Part shown: in pieces, positions 44,764-52,766 of the stretch
Position numbering within the stretch: the stretch's first letter is position 1
How the letters are laid out: every line of letters begins with the position of its first letter
Origin: JBAYJY01 sp041664945
Lineage (GTDB): Bacteria; UBP15; UBA6099
Assembly: GCA_041664945.1 (NCBI GenBank)
Contig: JBAYJY010000002.1
Location: 23,810 to 87,809 of the forward strand
Direction of reading: 5' to 3'
DNA length: 64,000 nucleotides
The notes under the pieces: model-generated
The model's input: only the letters and a program-made list of their open reading frames with translations
Databases searched by the model: none
What the model was told of the DNA's origin: nothing
Program-made: the position numbers and the translations under genes

Positions 44764-45822
44764 ATGAAAAAAATATTTTTAGTATTGTCCGCGGCGCTAT
44801 TATTGTCGTCAGCTATGATTTTTGCCGACAATATGGATGGTTCAGGCGATGGAAGCGACATCCCGCCGTTTAAGCAAAAAGCGCCGGGTGAATCGTTGTC
44901 TGAAATTAATAAGATTTTGGTGCAAGGCATATATTGCGGCCAGATAGGGCAGCCGCCGCTGAAATTCCTCGCAGAAAATGAGCCGCCGACGCTTCAATCA
45001 TTAGGCGTTATTCCGGAGACTCCCGGCCCGAATGATCCTATAGAAGTTTCAGCGTTGATTACCAACGATCCGAACAATACGCTGTCCAGAACGATAAAGG
45101 CCGATTTGTATTATTCCTACGACGGAAAGAAAACGTGGAAACATGTGGAGATGGACGGCCCCAAAGGAGGCGGCTACTGGCAGGCGAAGATACCGCCGGT
45201 CGGCGTGAAAGGGACTCTATATTATTTTTTCACGGCGGCGGATAATGACGAAAATTACTACATGGAAATTCCGAAGGTTGATCTGAAATGGGGGGCGGCC
45301 GACAAGCAGGAGTATTTAAATACGATCATCGTCACAAATGACACAATTAATACCATGCCGGCGGATCTCGATCTGCTTGAAGCGTCAGTCGCTTACGACG
45401 GCGAATATATATATCTCGACATGTTAGTCAAAGGCGAAATTTCCGGCGGAACGCTTACTCCCGTGTCGATAAATATTTATTCGGCCGGTTTTTATCCCGT
45501 GGACCTCAGCCGCGAGAATCCGACATTCATTCTGATGCATTCGCAGCTCGCGCAGTTCTTCGGTCTGCCGGTAATAGGTTTATTGGATGTGGACAGGAAT
45601 CTGATTGAACGGACTGAAGCAGAAGCGCGTTATTTTTCGAAGGGCGGTTCGTTGTCCATGAGAGTGGCTAAAAGCGCTGTTATGTTGCCCGGAAGCAAGG
45701 GAGCCCGGATAATTTTCGGGACGGCGCGAGGAACGCAGTGCAATCCGATTCGCGCGGAGTCGATAGACACGTCAGGATTCATTAACGCGGTTTTTGGAGA
45801 GCGTGAGATAGAAATCAAGTGA
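44764..45822 (+). CDS. Secreted protein with Ig-like domain, unknown function
   Basis: A 352-residue exported protein with a signal peptide (1-21, KKIFLVLSAALLLSSAMIFA). Residues 75-160 look like an Ig-type sandwich (PNDPIEVSALITNDPNNTL, YYSYDGKKTWKHVEMDG, GTLYYFFTAADNDENYY), similar in phrasing to the C-terminal domains of the 965-residue protein at 39972 (LLYYFNAADASGN). The C-terminal half (LEASVAYDGEYIYLDMLVKGEISGG) is beta-rich and unassigned. GGAGG precedes the ATG. It ends one base before the convergent gene. Confidence 0.7.
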   Translation: MKKIFLVLSAALLLSSAMIFADNMDGSGDGSDIPPFKQKAPGESLSEINKILVQGIYCGQIGQPPLKFLAENEPPTLQSLGVIPETPGPNDPIEVSALITNDPNNTLSRTIKADLYYSYDGKKTWKHVEMDGPKGGGYWQAKIPPVGVKGTLYYFFTAADNDENYYMEIPKVDLKWGAADKQEYLNTIIVTNDTINTMPADLDLLEASVAYDGEYIYLDMLVKGEISGGTLTPVSINIYSAGFYPVDLSRENPTFILMHSQLAQFFGLPVIGLLDVDRNLIERTEAEARYFSKGGSLSMRVAKSAVMLPGSKGARIIFGTARGTQCNPIRAESIDTSGFINAVFGEREIEIK

Positions 45823-46866
45823 TTAGAGCCAGGAAAACGGAATGACGTAATAGAATCGGCCGAAGGTTTCGAGGATTTTCTTGGGGCCGGCGGCGCGCAG
45901 ATGCGAGCAGTCGCGCAGCATGCGCGTGTAATATGAATAGTTGTATTCCCGGGCGCCCCAAGCCGCTTTGAAACGGTAGACGCCGCATTCCCGGTTCTCG
46001 GATGCGCCCCAGTTGAAGTAAGAATAACCGGTGTTGCGCGACTCGCGAAGAGCGGCGTCGAGCAGAAAACTATTCCCCTGATATTCCTTGAAGGCGCGAT
46101 CGAAGCAGGTTTCGTGGTTCATGGCGCCGTCCCGGAAGAAGAACATGAGAAGTCCGGAAACAAGAACATCGCCGGCGAAAGAGAAGTAGAATTTTGCGCG
46201 TCCCGCCGGGACCATGCGTTTCGCGACGCTGTCGAAAAAAGAACGCGGTTTCGGGGCGAGGCCGAGGTGGCTCATGTTCGCAAGGTATGCGTTGTAGAAC
46301 CAGTCGAGATGCTCGGGCGTGAGTTCAGAGTTCAGCGACACTCCGAGCTTGTGCGCCTTGCTGATGTGGTTTCTGACGCTGGGCTTAAAGGAGTGAGGTT
46401 CTGTCAGGTTTGTGAATTGAGTTATACGATCATAAATAAAATCCGGCTTAAGCGAGTCGATATAGATGTCTCGAAGCCGGTTGCTGAGCGGGGAGGCGAT
46501 AAAAGTAGCGGTGAGGCAGCCTGAATCGCGAGCGAAATCGAGCGCGTGTGATAGAAGCGCGTCGGCGATCTCGCCCGGCCGTTCAGCGCCTGAACGGATG
46601 CAGACGCCGCCGTAGCTGCCGCTGAATGCGAGAGAGTTCAGGACGGAGCCGAGCTCTGTCTCACGCGAAAAAGACGGAAGAACCCCGACCGGAGCGCCAC
46701 CGTCATAGCAGACGAAATAGCGGCTCTCGTCTCCGAGCGTGTCTTCGATTACGTTTCGCCATTCGAGAGTGTGAAAGACAGCGCTGTCCGGCGAGTTGTC
46801 TATGACCGCCTGGTAATCGACTTCTGTCGCGTCGCCTTTTTCGACAGTTATAATTTCCATTCCCAT
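45823..46866 (-). CDS. FemAB/GNAT-like peptidoglycan- or exopolysaccharide-associated acyltransferase
   Basis: A 347-residue protein. The N-terminal part begins VFHTLEWRNVIEDTLGDESRYFVCYDGGAPVGVLPSF, and the second half contains FYFSFAGDVLVSGLLMFFF and YSYFNWGASENRECGVYRFKAAWGAREYNYSYY, the pattern of FemAB-type acyltransferases with two GNAT folds. Relatives add amino acids to peptidoglycan or are found in exopolysaccharide clusters. Its 3' end abuts the secreted protein gene (tail to tail, no overlap). Start at the GTG/ATG pair near 46866 is somewhat uncertain. Confidence 0.8.
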   Translation of the reverse strand: MGMEIITVEKGDATEVDYQAVIDNSPDSAVFHTLEWRNVIEDTLGDESRYFVCYDGGAPVGVLPSFSRETELGSVLNSLAFSGSYGGVCIRSGAERPGEIADALLSHALDFARDSGCLTATFIASPLSNRLRDIYIDSLKPDFIYDRITQFTNLTEPHSFKPSVRNHISKAHKLGVSLNSELTPEHLDWFYNAYLANMSHLGLAPKPRSFFDSVAKRMVPAGRAKFYFSFAGDVLVSGLLMFFFRDGAMNHETCFDRAFKEYQGNSFLLDAALRESRNTGYSYFNWGASENRECGVYRFKAAWGAREYNYSYYTRMLRDCSHLRAAGPKKILETFGRFYYVIPFSWL

Positions 46867-46955
46867 ATTTTATTTAACGGAGACCAAATAGCAAATGGCG
46901 GCTTGCAGACCGGTTCGAGACGTAAGCTGAGAAGGAACGAAGCGCGCCCCAAAGC

Positions 46956-46983
46956 GAGAAACCCGGCTGCCGGGCCGGGTCTC
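46956..46983. other. Interrupted inverted repeat between two minus-strand genes
   Basis: GAGA-AA-CCCGGC-TGCCGG-GCCGGG-TCTC: a 6-bp GC stem plus a 4-bp outer stem, followed on the plus strand by TTCTTTTTT. It lies downstream of flagellin and just upstream of the FemAB-like gene. It could end the flagellin message or be an unrelated plus-strand terminator fragment. Confidence 0.35.
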
Positions 46984-47025
46984 AGGGTGTTCTTTTTTGA
47001 TAAATTTCTTATTTGATAATATTGT

Positions 47026-47041
47026 GGGGGCTGTAGCCCCC
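47026..47041 (-). terminator. Candidate flagellin terminator hairpin
   Basis: GGGGGC-TGTA-GCCCCC, a perfect 6-bp GC stem with a four-base loop, 21 bases beyond the flagellin stop. In the minus direction it is followed by AT-rich ACAATATTATC but no continuous T run, so termination efficiency is uncertain. Confidence 0.45.
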
Positions 47042-47062
47042 GTTTTGATCGTTGATGACCGC

Positions 47063-48082
47063 TTATTCGGCTGTCGGTCCGACATGTGAATTGAACGCCA
47101 TTCTCTGGTTCAGGCCGTCATAGATCGCTTGCACCAGTTTCGTTGTAATGAGAGGTTCGGCGTTGGCCTGCGAGGCAGCCATAGTCGTGCCTTGCTGCTT
47201 GATCATGTTCGTCGTCATCGCCGCCACTTCAGCGGCCATATCAGCGTCCGAAATTGCGGATTTGGAACCGGAGATCGCGGTGTATTGCGCAGACAGATCA
47301 TTAATCGTATGTTGCAGCGTATTGATTTGAGTTCCTAATGAAACCCTTAGATTTGACAGCTTGTCCAGCTTGGCTGTTAATGAAGTTATTTTGTCGTTGG
47401 CGTAGTCCTGATACCACTGAAGATCGGCGTCTCCGTTGGGGTTCGGAAAAGGATGGTATGGCGTTCCGAAATCAGAGAACTCAGCGGTCAGGTCGTCTAT
47501 GATAACCTGAACCTGATTGGAAACATTGTTGTCCGCGCCGATCTGAGCGGGAAGGCCGGAGTCGAAACCGCTGCCGCCTCCGCCGTTAACGAAAATCTTT
47601 TTGAGATTGTAGTTCAAACGAGTTGTGTCGAAAATGACGGTGGAAGTTGAGTTGTCGCGGTCGGAAAAAGCAATATAAAGATGATCTTTCATCAACTCAA
47701 TTTCGCGGTGAAGATTCATGCAGTCGCTGGATAAAGGAGTTGTAAAAGGACTTGTGCCCGGGTTGCAATTCAATGTAGCGGAGTTTGCAAGCCGTACGCT
47801 CAGGTCGCGCATCCTGGCGAGCGCGTTCCACTGTTCGCCTATGTAGCTGTCCACCAGTTGGAGAAGCGTGGTTGTGTCCTGCGCATTGCCAATGGCAGTG
47901 TTGACGCCGTGCAACTGGGCGTTCATTCCCTGCGAAATAGCGAGCCCGGACGGGTCGTCAGCGCCGCGGTTAATGCGAACGCCGTTTGATAAACGTTCAA
48001 CCTTTTCGTTGTATTGGAGTAAATTGAGCCTTGAAAAGTTCTGTGAATAAAGCGCGCTGATATTTGTGTTGACAGAAACCAT
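47063..48082 (-). CDS. fliC: Flagellin
   Basis: A 339-residue flagellin, the filament subunit. The N-terminal D0/D1 region reads SVNTNISALYSQN, VERLSNGVRINRGADDPSGLAISQGM, and the C-terminal one NLRVSLGTQINTLQHTINDL, ISDADMAAEVAAMTTNMIKQQ. The variable middle is short (no large D2/D3). Two oddities: the central part has two cysteines 16 residues apart (LNCNPG and SSDCMN), and the C-terminus extends about 20 residues beyond the usual final helix. The ATG at 48082 follows AAGGAGG at five bases; a longer frame is not used. No other flagellar gene is adjacent. Confidence 0.93.
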   Translation of the reverse strand: MVSVNTNISALYSQNFSRLNLLQYNEKVERLSNGVRINRGADDPSGLAISQGMNAQLHGVNTAIGNAQDTTTLLQLVDSYIGEQWNALARMRDLSVRLANSATLNCNPGTSPFTTPLSSDCMNLHREIELMKDHLYIAFSDRDNSTSTVIFDTTRLNYNLKKIFVNGGGGSGFDSGLPAQIGADNNVSNQVQVIIDDLTAEFSDFGTPYHPFPNPNGDADLQWYQDYANDKITSLTAKLDKLSNLRVSLGTQINTLQHTINDLSAQYTAISGSKSAISDADMAAEVAAMTTNMIKQQGTTMAASQANAEPLITTKLVQAIYDGLNQRMAFNSHVGPTAE

Positions 48083-48110
48083 ATCTACCTCCTTGCAGAT
48101 ACGACTCTCG

Positions 48111-48237
48111 CGGAACAAATTCCGTTTTGTTCCGTAAACCAGCGGTTTGCATGATTCCCTATGCCGCCAAAAACCTTTAGTCGGCCGGCTCAAGCAAATG
48201 TTCCGAAAACAGATGCTTTTCTCTCGACATTTGCTTG
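48111..48237 (-). promoter_or_regulatory. Structured 5' leader of the flagellin message
   Basis: Three inverted repeats lie between the promoter and the start codon: CAAGCAAATGT (48191-48201) with ACATTTGCTTG (48227-48237), an 11-bp perfect match; CGGAACAAA (48111-48119) with its complement (48126-48134), just before the ribosome site; and, upstream of them, a GCCCC/GGGGC hairpin at about 48236-48253. The roughly 190-base leader is long for a flagellin and suggests post-transcriptional control; I did not find a known riboswitch consensus in it. Confidence 0.6.
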
Positions 48238-48281
48238 CCCCAGGAAAACGGGGCGACCGGGTTGCTTTCCGCTTAATGAAT

Positions 48282-48309
48282 AAATCGGCGTTTATCCAGT
48301 AAAACTTTA
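48282..48309 (-). promoter_or_regulatory. Sigma-28 (FliA)-type promoter of flagellin
   Basis: Read on the minus strand: TAAAGTTT, 12 bases, GCCGATTT. The enteric consensus is TAAAGTTT-N11-GCCGATAA, so both boxes match closely with a one-base longer spacer. It lies about 200 bases before the flagellin ATG, on the correct strand. Confidence 0.75.
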
Positions 48310-48526
48310 GGAAATGGAAATAATTTTTGTCAGATCATGCGACAGAAGCGGTTCCCGAAAGTCGTTTGTTTCGCTTGAAACGCTTGAAACAGGATAAGTT
48401 TACGCTGACTGAATGGATTCATTTGTTTCATTCATAATGGCTGCCGATGTGGTATGATCTTAATATATGCGCCTTTCAGGCTGGCTTGGTGGAGGCGCGC
48501 TCAGACCGCATTAGTCAGGAAGACAC

Positions 48527-49036
48527 ATGTTATATGGATTAATACCATATCTTTTGACGTTTGTGTTTGGAATAACCGGAAGCTCGCTATTTTTTCCCAA
48601 TTGCGAGATAACGCTGGTCGCGATGACTAATATCGAACAGACGCCGCCATTCAATTTTTTCAACTTGATGATAGACTTGAGCCATTATCAGGCGCGACTG
48701 CCTTTCATGCTCGCGATTTGCATGGCTGCCGGAAGCGCGATCGGCAGCAGCGCATTTTATTTGATGGGAACCGGATCGATGAAACTCTCGGGGCGGGTCA
48801 AAAAGAAAATCGAGAGTTTCGATTTCTCAAGACTCGAAAGAGCGGGAGCGGCGCTTATATTCGTTTCAGCGGTTTCGAGCATTCCTCCGATTACTCCGCT
48901 TGCTTTTGCCGCCGGCGTGATAAGATACAGGTTCTGGGAGTATGTCGGCGTTTCGTTCGTCGGTAAGGTGATCCGGTTCACTCTTGTTGTATACGCCGGA
49001 GAGGGCCTGATGGCGCTGATCAAGCATCTATTTTAG
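48527..49036 (+). CDS. DedA/VTT-family membrane protein (short)
   Basis: A 169-residue membrane protein with about four helices. The middle and end, AGSAIGSSAFYLMGTG and RYRFWEYVGVSFVGKVIRFTLVVYAGEG, follow the VTT/DedA (SNARE-associated) pattern, with the conserved re-entrant loop and Arg near the C-terminus. Such proteins scramble or transport lipids. It is divergent from flagellin, sharing a 444-base gap, and its own promoter is not obvious. Confidence 0.75.
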   Translation: MLYGLIPYLLTFVFGITGSSLFFPNCEITLVAMTNIEQTPPFNFFNLMIDLSHYQARLPFMLAICMAAGSAIGSSAFYLMGTGSMKLSGRVKKKIESFDFSRLERAGAALIFVSAVSSIPPITPLAFAAGVIRYRFWEYVGVSFVGKVIRFTLVVYAGEGLMALIKHLF

Positions 49037-49280
49037 GGCTGGACCTTTTTTTGTGCCTTCTAAATAACGCCATTATTAACCAATATAATCAGCATAAGAC
49101 ATTTATACTATATTAGCAGCTTATTTAAGTTATTAGCTCATAAATAAGACATTATGCTATAATTATCGCGCTTTGAATGATTCAAATATTTCATTTGGGG
49201 TGTGGACAGAACGGTTGTTGTGATATAATAACACATCCGAAAAAAGGGCGGCAATTATGCCCTGCCGGGAAGGTTAGTGG

Positions 49281-50585
49281 ATGGACAACTTCAACATCGG
49301 TAAAGGCGGGGAACCGCCAAAAAAGACTGGTGACGGGATTCAGACCCCAGCGGACCGGGCGAGAAAAGGCCTTTTCAGCAAGAAAGACAAGGCTCCGAAA
49401 CCTGCTAAGGTTAAAGCTCAGGCGGCCCCGGCGGCTACACAAGACGGTCCCGCTCCCAAGGCGGCGCCTGCAAAACGCGCTTCAGACTCTGTTACATCCG
49501 GCGCAAAGCAAGCAGGCTCCAACGCAAGCAAGATTATTCTTATGGCGATACTCGGCGTGACCATACTCGGCGCCGCAGGTTTCTATGTAGTTAATACATT
49601 CATCCTTAACAAAGACGTAGTTCCTCAGACGGCCGGTACTTTTACGAATCGGCCTGTTGCAGGAAGGCCAATGCCGTCGCCGAACGCTCCTGTTCCGGCA
49701 GGCGTGAAACCGTCTCCGGCGAATCCGGCTCCAGGCAATGCAGTTGTTCCCAAAGCTGGCGAGATGCCCGCGCTTCCGGAAAAAGGCAACGCGCCCAAGA
49801 TCGCGGAAAAACCGGTTGTACGGAAGCCGGCGCAGGGCGGTATGATCCCCGCGCCGCCTGTGAAAAAACAGTCCGCGCCGAAAGCGGTTAAACCTCAAAT
49901 CGCAGAAAAAAAACCAGTGGCTCCTCCGGCAGTCGCTAAGAAAGTAGCTGTCGCGAAACCGGTTGCTGCTGTTCCTAAAGCGAAGCCTGTTGTGGAGGCG
50001 CCCAAAGCTGTAATTGAAAAAAACAGGCCGGCCCCTGCGGTGAAAGCTAAAGCGAGTCGCGTTGTTGTTCAACCGCAAGCTGCTGTTGTTTCCGCTACGC
50101 CGCGCAAACGTGTTTCGCAGCCAGTCGCCGCCAATAGAGCTGCGACCGTTCAGATATCGAGTCTTCCCGCGGTCAGCGGAGATGTCCGGATACATACTCC
50201 TCCGCAAAGGGGAAGCAAAGATGGTTTTTACGACTGGCCGGGAGGAAGTTCGAAAGGCAATAACAAAGGTCTCTTCGACAGCCAGCCGAGCAAGCTTCTA
50301 AAGCAGGAAAAAGAAAAGGCGATGGATGAGTTTTCTTCCGTAAAGATGCTTTACATGGTGCTCGTGAAGGAAGCGGACAACCCGGAAGAATTGAAATCAA
50401 TAGGCAGAAGAATGCCGAGTGTTACACCGTCCCCGGAGATCAAGCAGACCGAAAGCCACGGCAGACAGGTCTACTGGCTCACGGTGGGCCACTATACGAC
50501 GGCGGATAAGGCATACAACAAGGCTCAGGAATTGAAGTCCATGGGCGTCGACACGACCGTCGTATCAGAAAAGATTTATTACTAA
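49281..50585 (+). CDS. Single-span SPOR-domain protein
   Basis: A 434-residue protein: a basic, Pro/Ala-rich cytoplasmic part (1-82), one membrane helix (about 84-106, IILMAILGVTILGAAGFYVV), a long periplasmic linker rich in Pro, Ala, Lys and Val (about 110-330), and a C-terminal domain (about 352-434, KMLYMVLVKEAD...YWLTVGHYTTADKAYNKAQEL) with the SPOR fold. SPOR domains bind denuded glycan strands at division septa. GAAGG precedes the ATG. The lytic transglycosylase gene follows after 75 bases, which fits a shared cell-wall role. Confidence 0.82.
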   Translation: MDNFNIGKGGEPPKKTGDGIQTPADRARKGLFSKKDKAPKPAKVKAQAAPAATQDGPAPKAAPAKRASDSVTSGAKQAGSNASKIILMAILGVTILGAAGFYVVNTFILNKDVVPQTAGTFTNRPVAGRPMPSPNAPVPAGVKPSPANPAPGNAVVPKAGEMPALPEKGNAPKIAEKPVVRKPAQGGMIPAPPVKKQSAPKAVKPQIAEKKPVAPPAVAKKVAVAKPVAAVPKAKPVVEAPKAVIEKNRPAPAVKAKASRVVVQPQAAVVSATPRKRVSQPVAANRAATVQISSLPAVSGDVRIHTPPQRGSKDGFYDWPGGSSKGNNKGLFDSQPSKLLKQEKEKAMDEFSSVKMLYMVLVKEADNPEELKSIGRRMPSVTPSPEIKQTESHGRQVYWLTVGHYTTADKAYNKAQELKSMGVDTTVVSEKIYY

Positions 50586-50659
50586 TAGATAGAGATCACC
50601 TGCCGGGCGGTTGAAATTAAGCCGCGGCAACGCCGGCGGATGAGGGGAGTCAGGTAGCT

Positions 50660-51325
50660 ATGAAAACAGCCGCGACTGTTATATTGGTTTTAGCTTTAGT
50701 AAGTTTTATTCACAAGGAACACAAGCACGACGCAAAGGCAGCGGTGTACACAAGACCGCCGATCACCTACACCGGCCCCACAGAGCCAAGCGGCCAACAG
50801 CCGGCGATCGGCGGTCCGGAAACAGGCGCCGAACAGCCGCAGTATACCTCGAATGATCTTCTTGCCGAACAGCAGATTGTGAGTTTCGCGAAAACTCAAT
50901 ACAAAAGTCTCGCTGTATCTGACGCCACACTTCAGGAAATAGCGCAAAAGATAGTTAAATATTCGACGATTTACAGCGTCGACTATGCGTTGGCGGCGGC
51001 GCTCATAGCGAGGGAGTCGAGATTCAATCCCAACGCCACCTCGCCTCACGGCGCCAAGGGTTTGGGGCAGTTGATCGACTCCACGGCCGCGGGATTCGGC
51101 GTAACCAATTCTTATGACATCGACCAGAATCTGAACGCGACTCTGAAGTATATGAGAGGCCTTTTGGACAGATGGGCGGGCAAGCCGGACCAGACTGAAC
51201 TCGCGCTGGCCTCATATCTGCTCGGACCGCGCGCGATTGATTCCGGCGGCCACCTGACCGAGCATTCGGTGGGCTATGTCAACGCCGTGCTTAAAGCGAG
51301 AGATCAGATTAAATCCATGAAGTAA
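50660..51325 (+). CDS. Lytic transglycosylase (SLT domain)
   Basis: A 221-residue exported enzyme that cleaves peptidoglycan glycan strands. An N-terminal hydrophobic helix or signal (1-17) is followed by a variable part and an SLT domain (about 97-215): ALAAALIARESRFNPNATSP holds the catalytic Glu (E119), then GAKGLGQLIDSTAAGFGV and LASYLLGPRAID. It is preceded by the SPOR protein gene and followed by a strong terminator, so the two cell-wall genes form a unit. Confidence 0.9.
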   Translation: MKTAATVILVLALVSFIHKEHKHDAKAAVYTRPPITYTGPTEPSGQQPAIGGPETGAEQPQYTSNDLLAEQQIVSFAKTQYKSLAVSDATLQEIAQKIVKYSTIYSVDYALAAALIARESRFNPNATSPHGAKGLGQLIDSTAAGFGVTNSYDIDQNLNATLKYMRGLLDRWAGKPDQTELALASYLLGPRAIDSGGHLTEHSVGYVNAVLKARDQIKSMK

Positions 51326-51355
51326 AAAACAAGGTAAAGCATAATACAGGTTACT

Positions 51356-51388
51356 AAAAGGGCGGTTCTGAGTGAGCCGCCCTTTTTT
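51356..51388 (+). terminator. Rho-independent terminator after the transglycosylase
   Basis: AAAAGGGCGGTTC, loop TGAGT, GAGCCGCCCTTTTTT: a GC-rich stem of about 8 bp with one G-T pair, extended by A/T pairs and followed by six T. It lies 30 bases beyond the stop. Confidence 0.92.
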
Positions 51389-51475
51389 CATTCCCGGATT
51401 CGGATTCATTCCCGACGGACGAAAATATTGGGTTGAAATAAAGATATTAACAATTAAATATATTATATTCTTCAC

Positions 51476-52519
51476 ATGATGCCTTATACCGGAATACATG
51501 ATCTGATAGTTCACAATTTCCAGCAGGAGCGCGCGCCGGGCGGCGAAAGGAAGCAAGTTTGCGAAAGCGCGGCGGGGATTGTTCTCGAACGGAACGGCGC
51601 CGGTTTTGCCGCGTCCGGCGTTTTTGTCTCGGAAACAGTTCGGCTAAAATTTCCGGCGAACGAGATGATAATGACTTGGAACGGAACGGCGCCGGAGAGC
51701 GCGCCGCTTGGCATCGAGTTTAGAGTTCGGGGCGCAGGCGCTGATTGGTCCGGCTGGTATCAGATGGGAGCATGGAGACCGGAAAAGCTGAAAAAAATAT
51801 GTCGGCATGATCCTGTTTACGGGCCGTTGAATGTAGACCACTTGAAGGCGACGCGCATGTTCGACGAAGCTCAATATCGGGCGAAATTCCGGTCGGATTC
51901 CGGAACTCAGACGCCGTCGCTTCGTCGCATCTCGCTCTGTGTGTCTGACACGCACAGAGCCGGCGATGCAGGGAATGAGCCATATTGCGGAGGCGCTGTC
52001 GATCTGCAGGTTCCTTGGATTTCCCAATATGACCCTGAAAAAGTGAAAGACGCGGATATGATTCAGCGAGGCGTTTGCGCCGCGACTTCTGTGACGATGG
52101 TTTTAAATTATTACGGGATTCCTGTCGAAGTCGCCGAGATAGGGCGCCGGGCATACGACCCGAACGCGAGGATATTCGGCAATTGGGCATTTTTGGTGGC
52201 GGCGGCTTCAGAGTTCGGGCCGGATGCGTGGGCGCAGCGTTTCAATGATTTGAACGTGGTCGAGTCGCTGATTGGCGAAGGAATGCCGTTGATTTTAAGC
52301 GTATCCTACAAAAAGGGCGATTTGAGCCCGAAGCCGGATCGCGAATCGGCGGGGCATCTGATAGTGGCGCGCGGGATGACCGTCGACGGTGATTTTATCT
52401 GCAATGATCCGGATGTGCGCGACCCGGCTGAATTTGGCCGGCCAATGATCTATAGGCGCGGGGAACTCGGGCGCGCGTTTTTCGGGCATGGCGGCGTAGG
52501 GCTCGTTATTAGAAAATAA
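51476..52519 (+). CDS. C39-like cysteine peptidase family protein
   Basis: A 347-residue protein without a signal peptide. The second half is a peptidase C39-like (papain-type) domain: QVPWISQYDP, RGVCAATSVTMVLNYYGI with the nucleophile Cys (C201), GHLIVARGMT with the His (H294) and CNDPDVRD with the Asp (D311). The first half is a beta-rich domain (GIEFRVRGAGADWSGWYQMG). Such domains are typical of bacteriocin-processing and cell-wall cysteine peptidases; here no transporter is fused and no precursor peptide is nearby. Confidence 0.78.
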   Translation: MMPYTGIHDLIVHNFQQERAPGGERKQVCESAAGIVLERNGAGFAASGVFVSETVRLKFPANEMIMTWNGTAPESAPLGIEFRVRGAGADWSGWYQMGAWRPEKLKKICRHDPVYGPLNVDHLKATRMFDEAQYRAKFRSDSGTQTPSLRRISLCVSDTHRAGDAGNEPYCGGAVDLQVPWISQYDPEKVKDADMIQRGVCAATSVTMVLNYYGIPVEVAEIGRRAYDPNARIFGNWAFLVAAASEFGPDAWAQRFNDLNVVESLIGEGMPLILSVSYKKGDLSPKPDRESAGHLIVARGMTVDGDFICNDPDVRDPAEFGRPMIYRRGELGRAFFGHGGVGLVIRK

Positions 52520-52614
52520 GTCAATGCGCGACTGATCGGACGATATTCTATTAATAATTAAATATCCTGATAATATATAGCTTATTTGTTGTTTATCCGG
52601 TAAAGATAGTGAAT

Positions 52615-52643
52615 TTGATATGGTAAATTTTTACATGTATATT
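52615..52643 (+). promoter_or_regulatory. Candidate promoter for the radical SAM gene
   Basis: TTGATA (52615-52620), a 17-base spacer and TATATT (52638-52643), in a very AT-rich 247-base gap. AT richness makes chance matches likely, so confidence is low. Confidence 0.35.
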
Positions 52644-52766
52644 ATAATTATAGAAGTGTTAACGGTTCGTTATGATCTGACTTCGGTTTTTTTGAGCGTT
52701 ACCCCGCAAAGAAATATATCGAGTCTAGACCGTTCGGGCTGACCTTATAGAATTGATGGTGTCAGA

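Noticed and set aside
48083..48320. Cyclic-di-GMP riboswitch in the flagellin leader
   Set aside because: I looked for GCAAACC/GACGCAAAGCC-type core motifs and did not find them together; only simple hairpins are supported.
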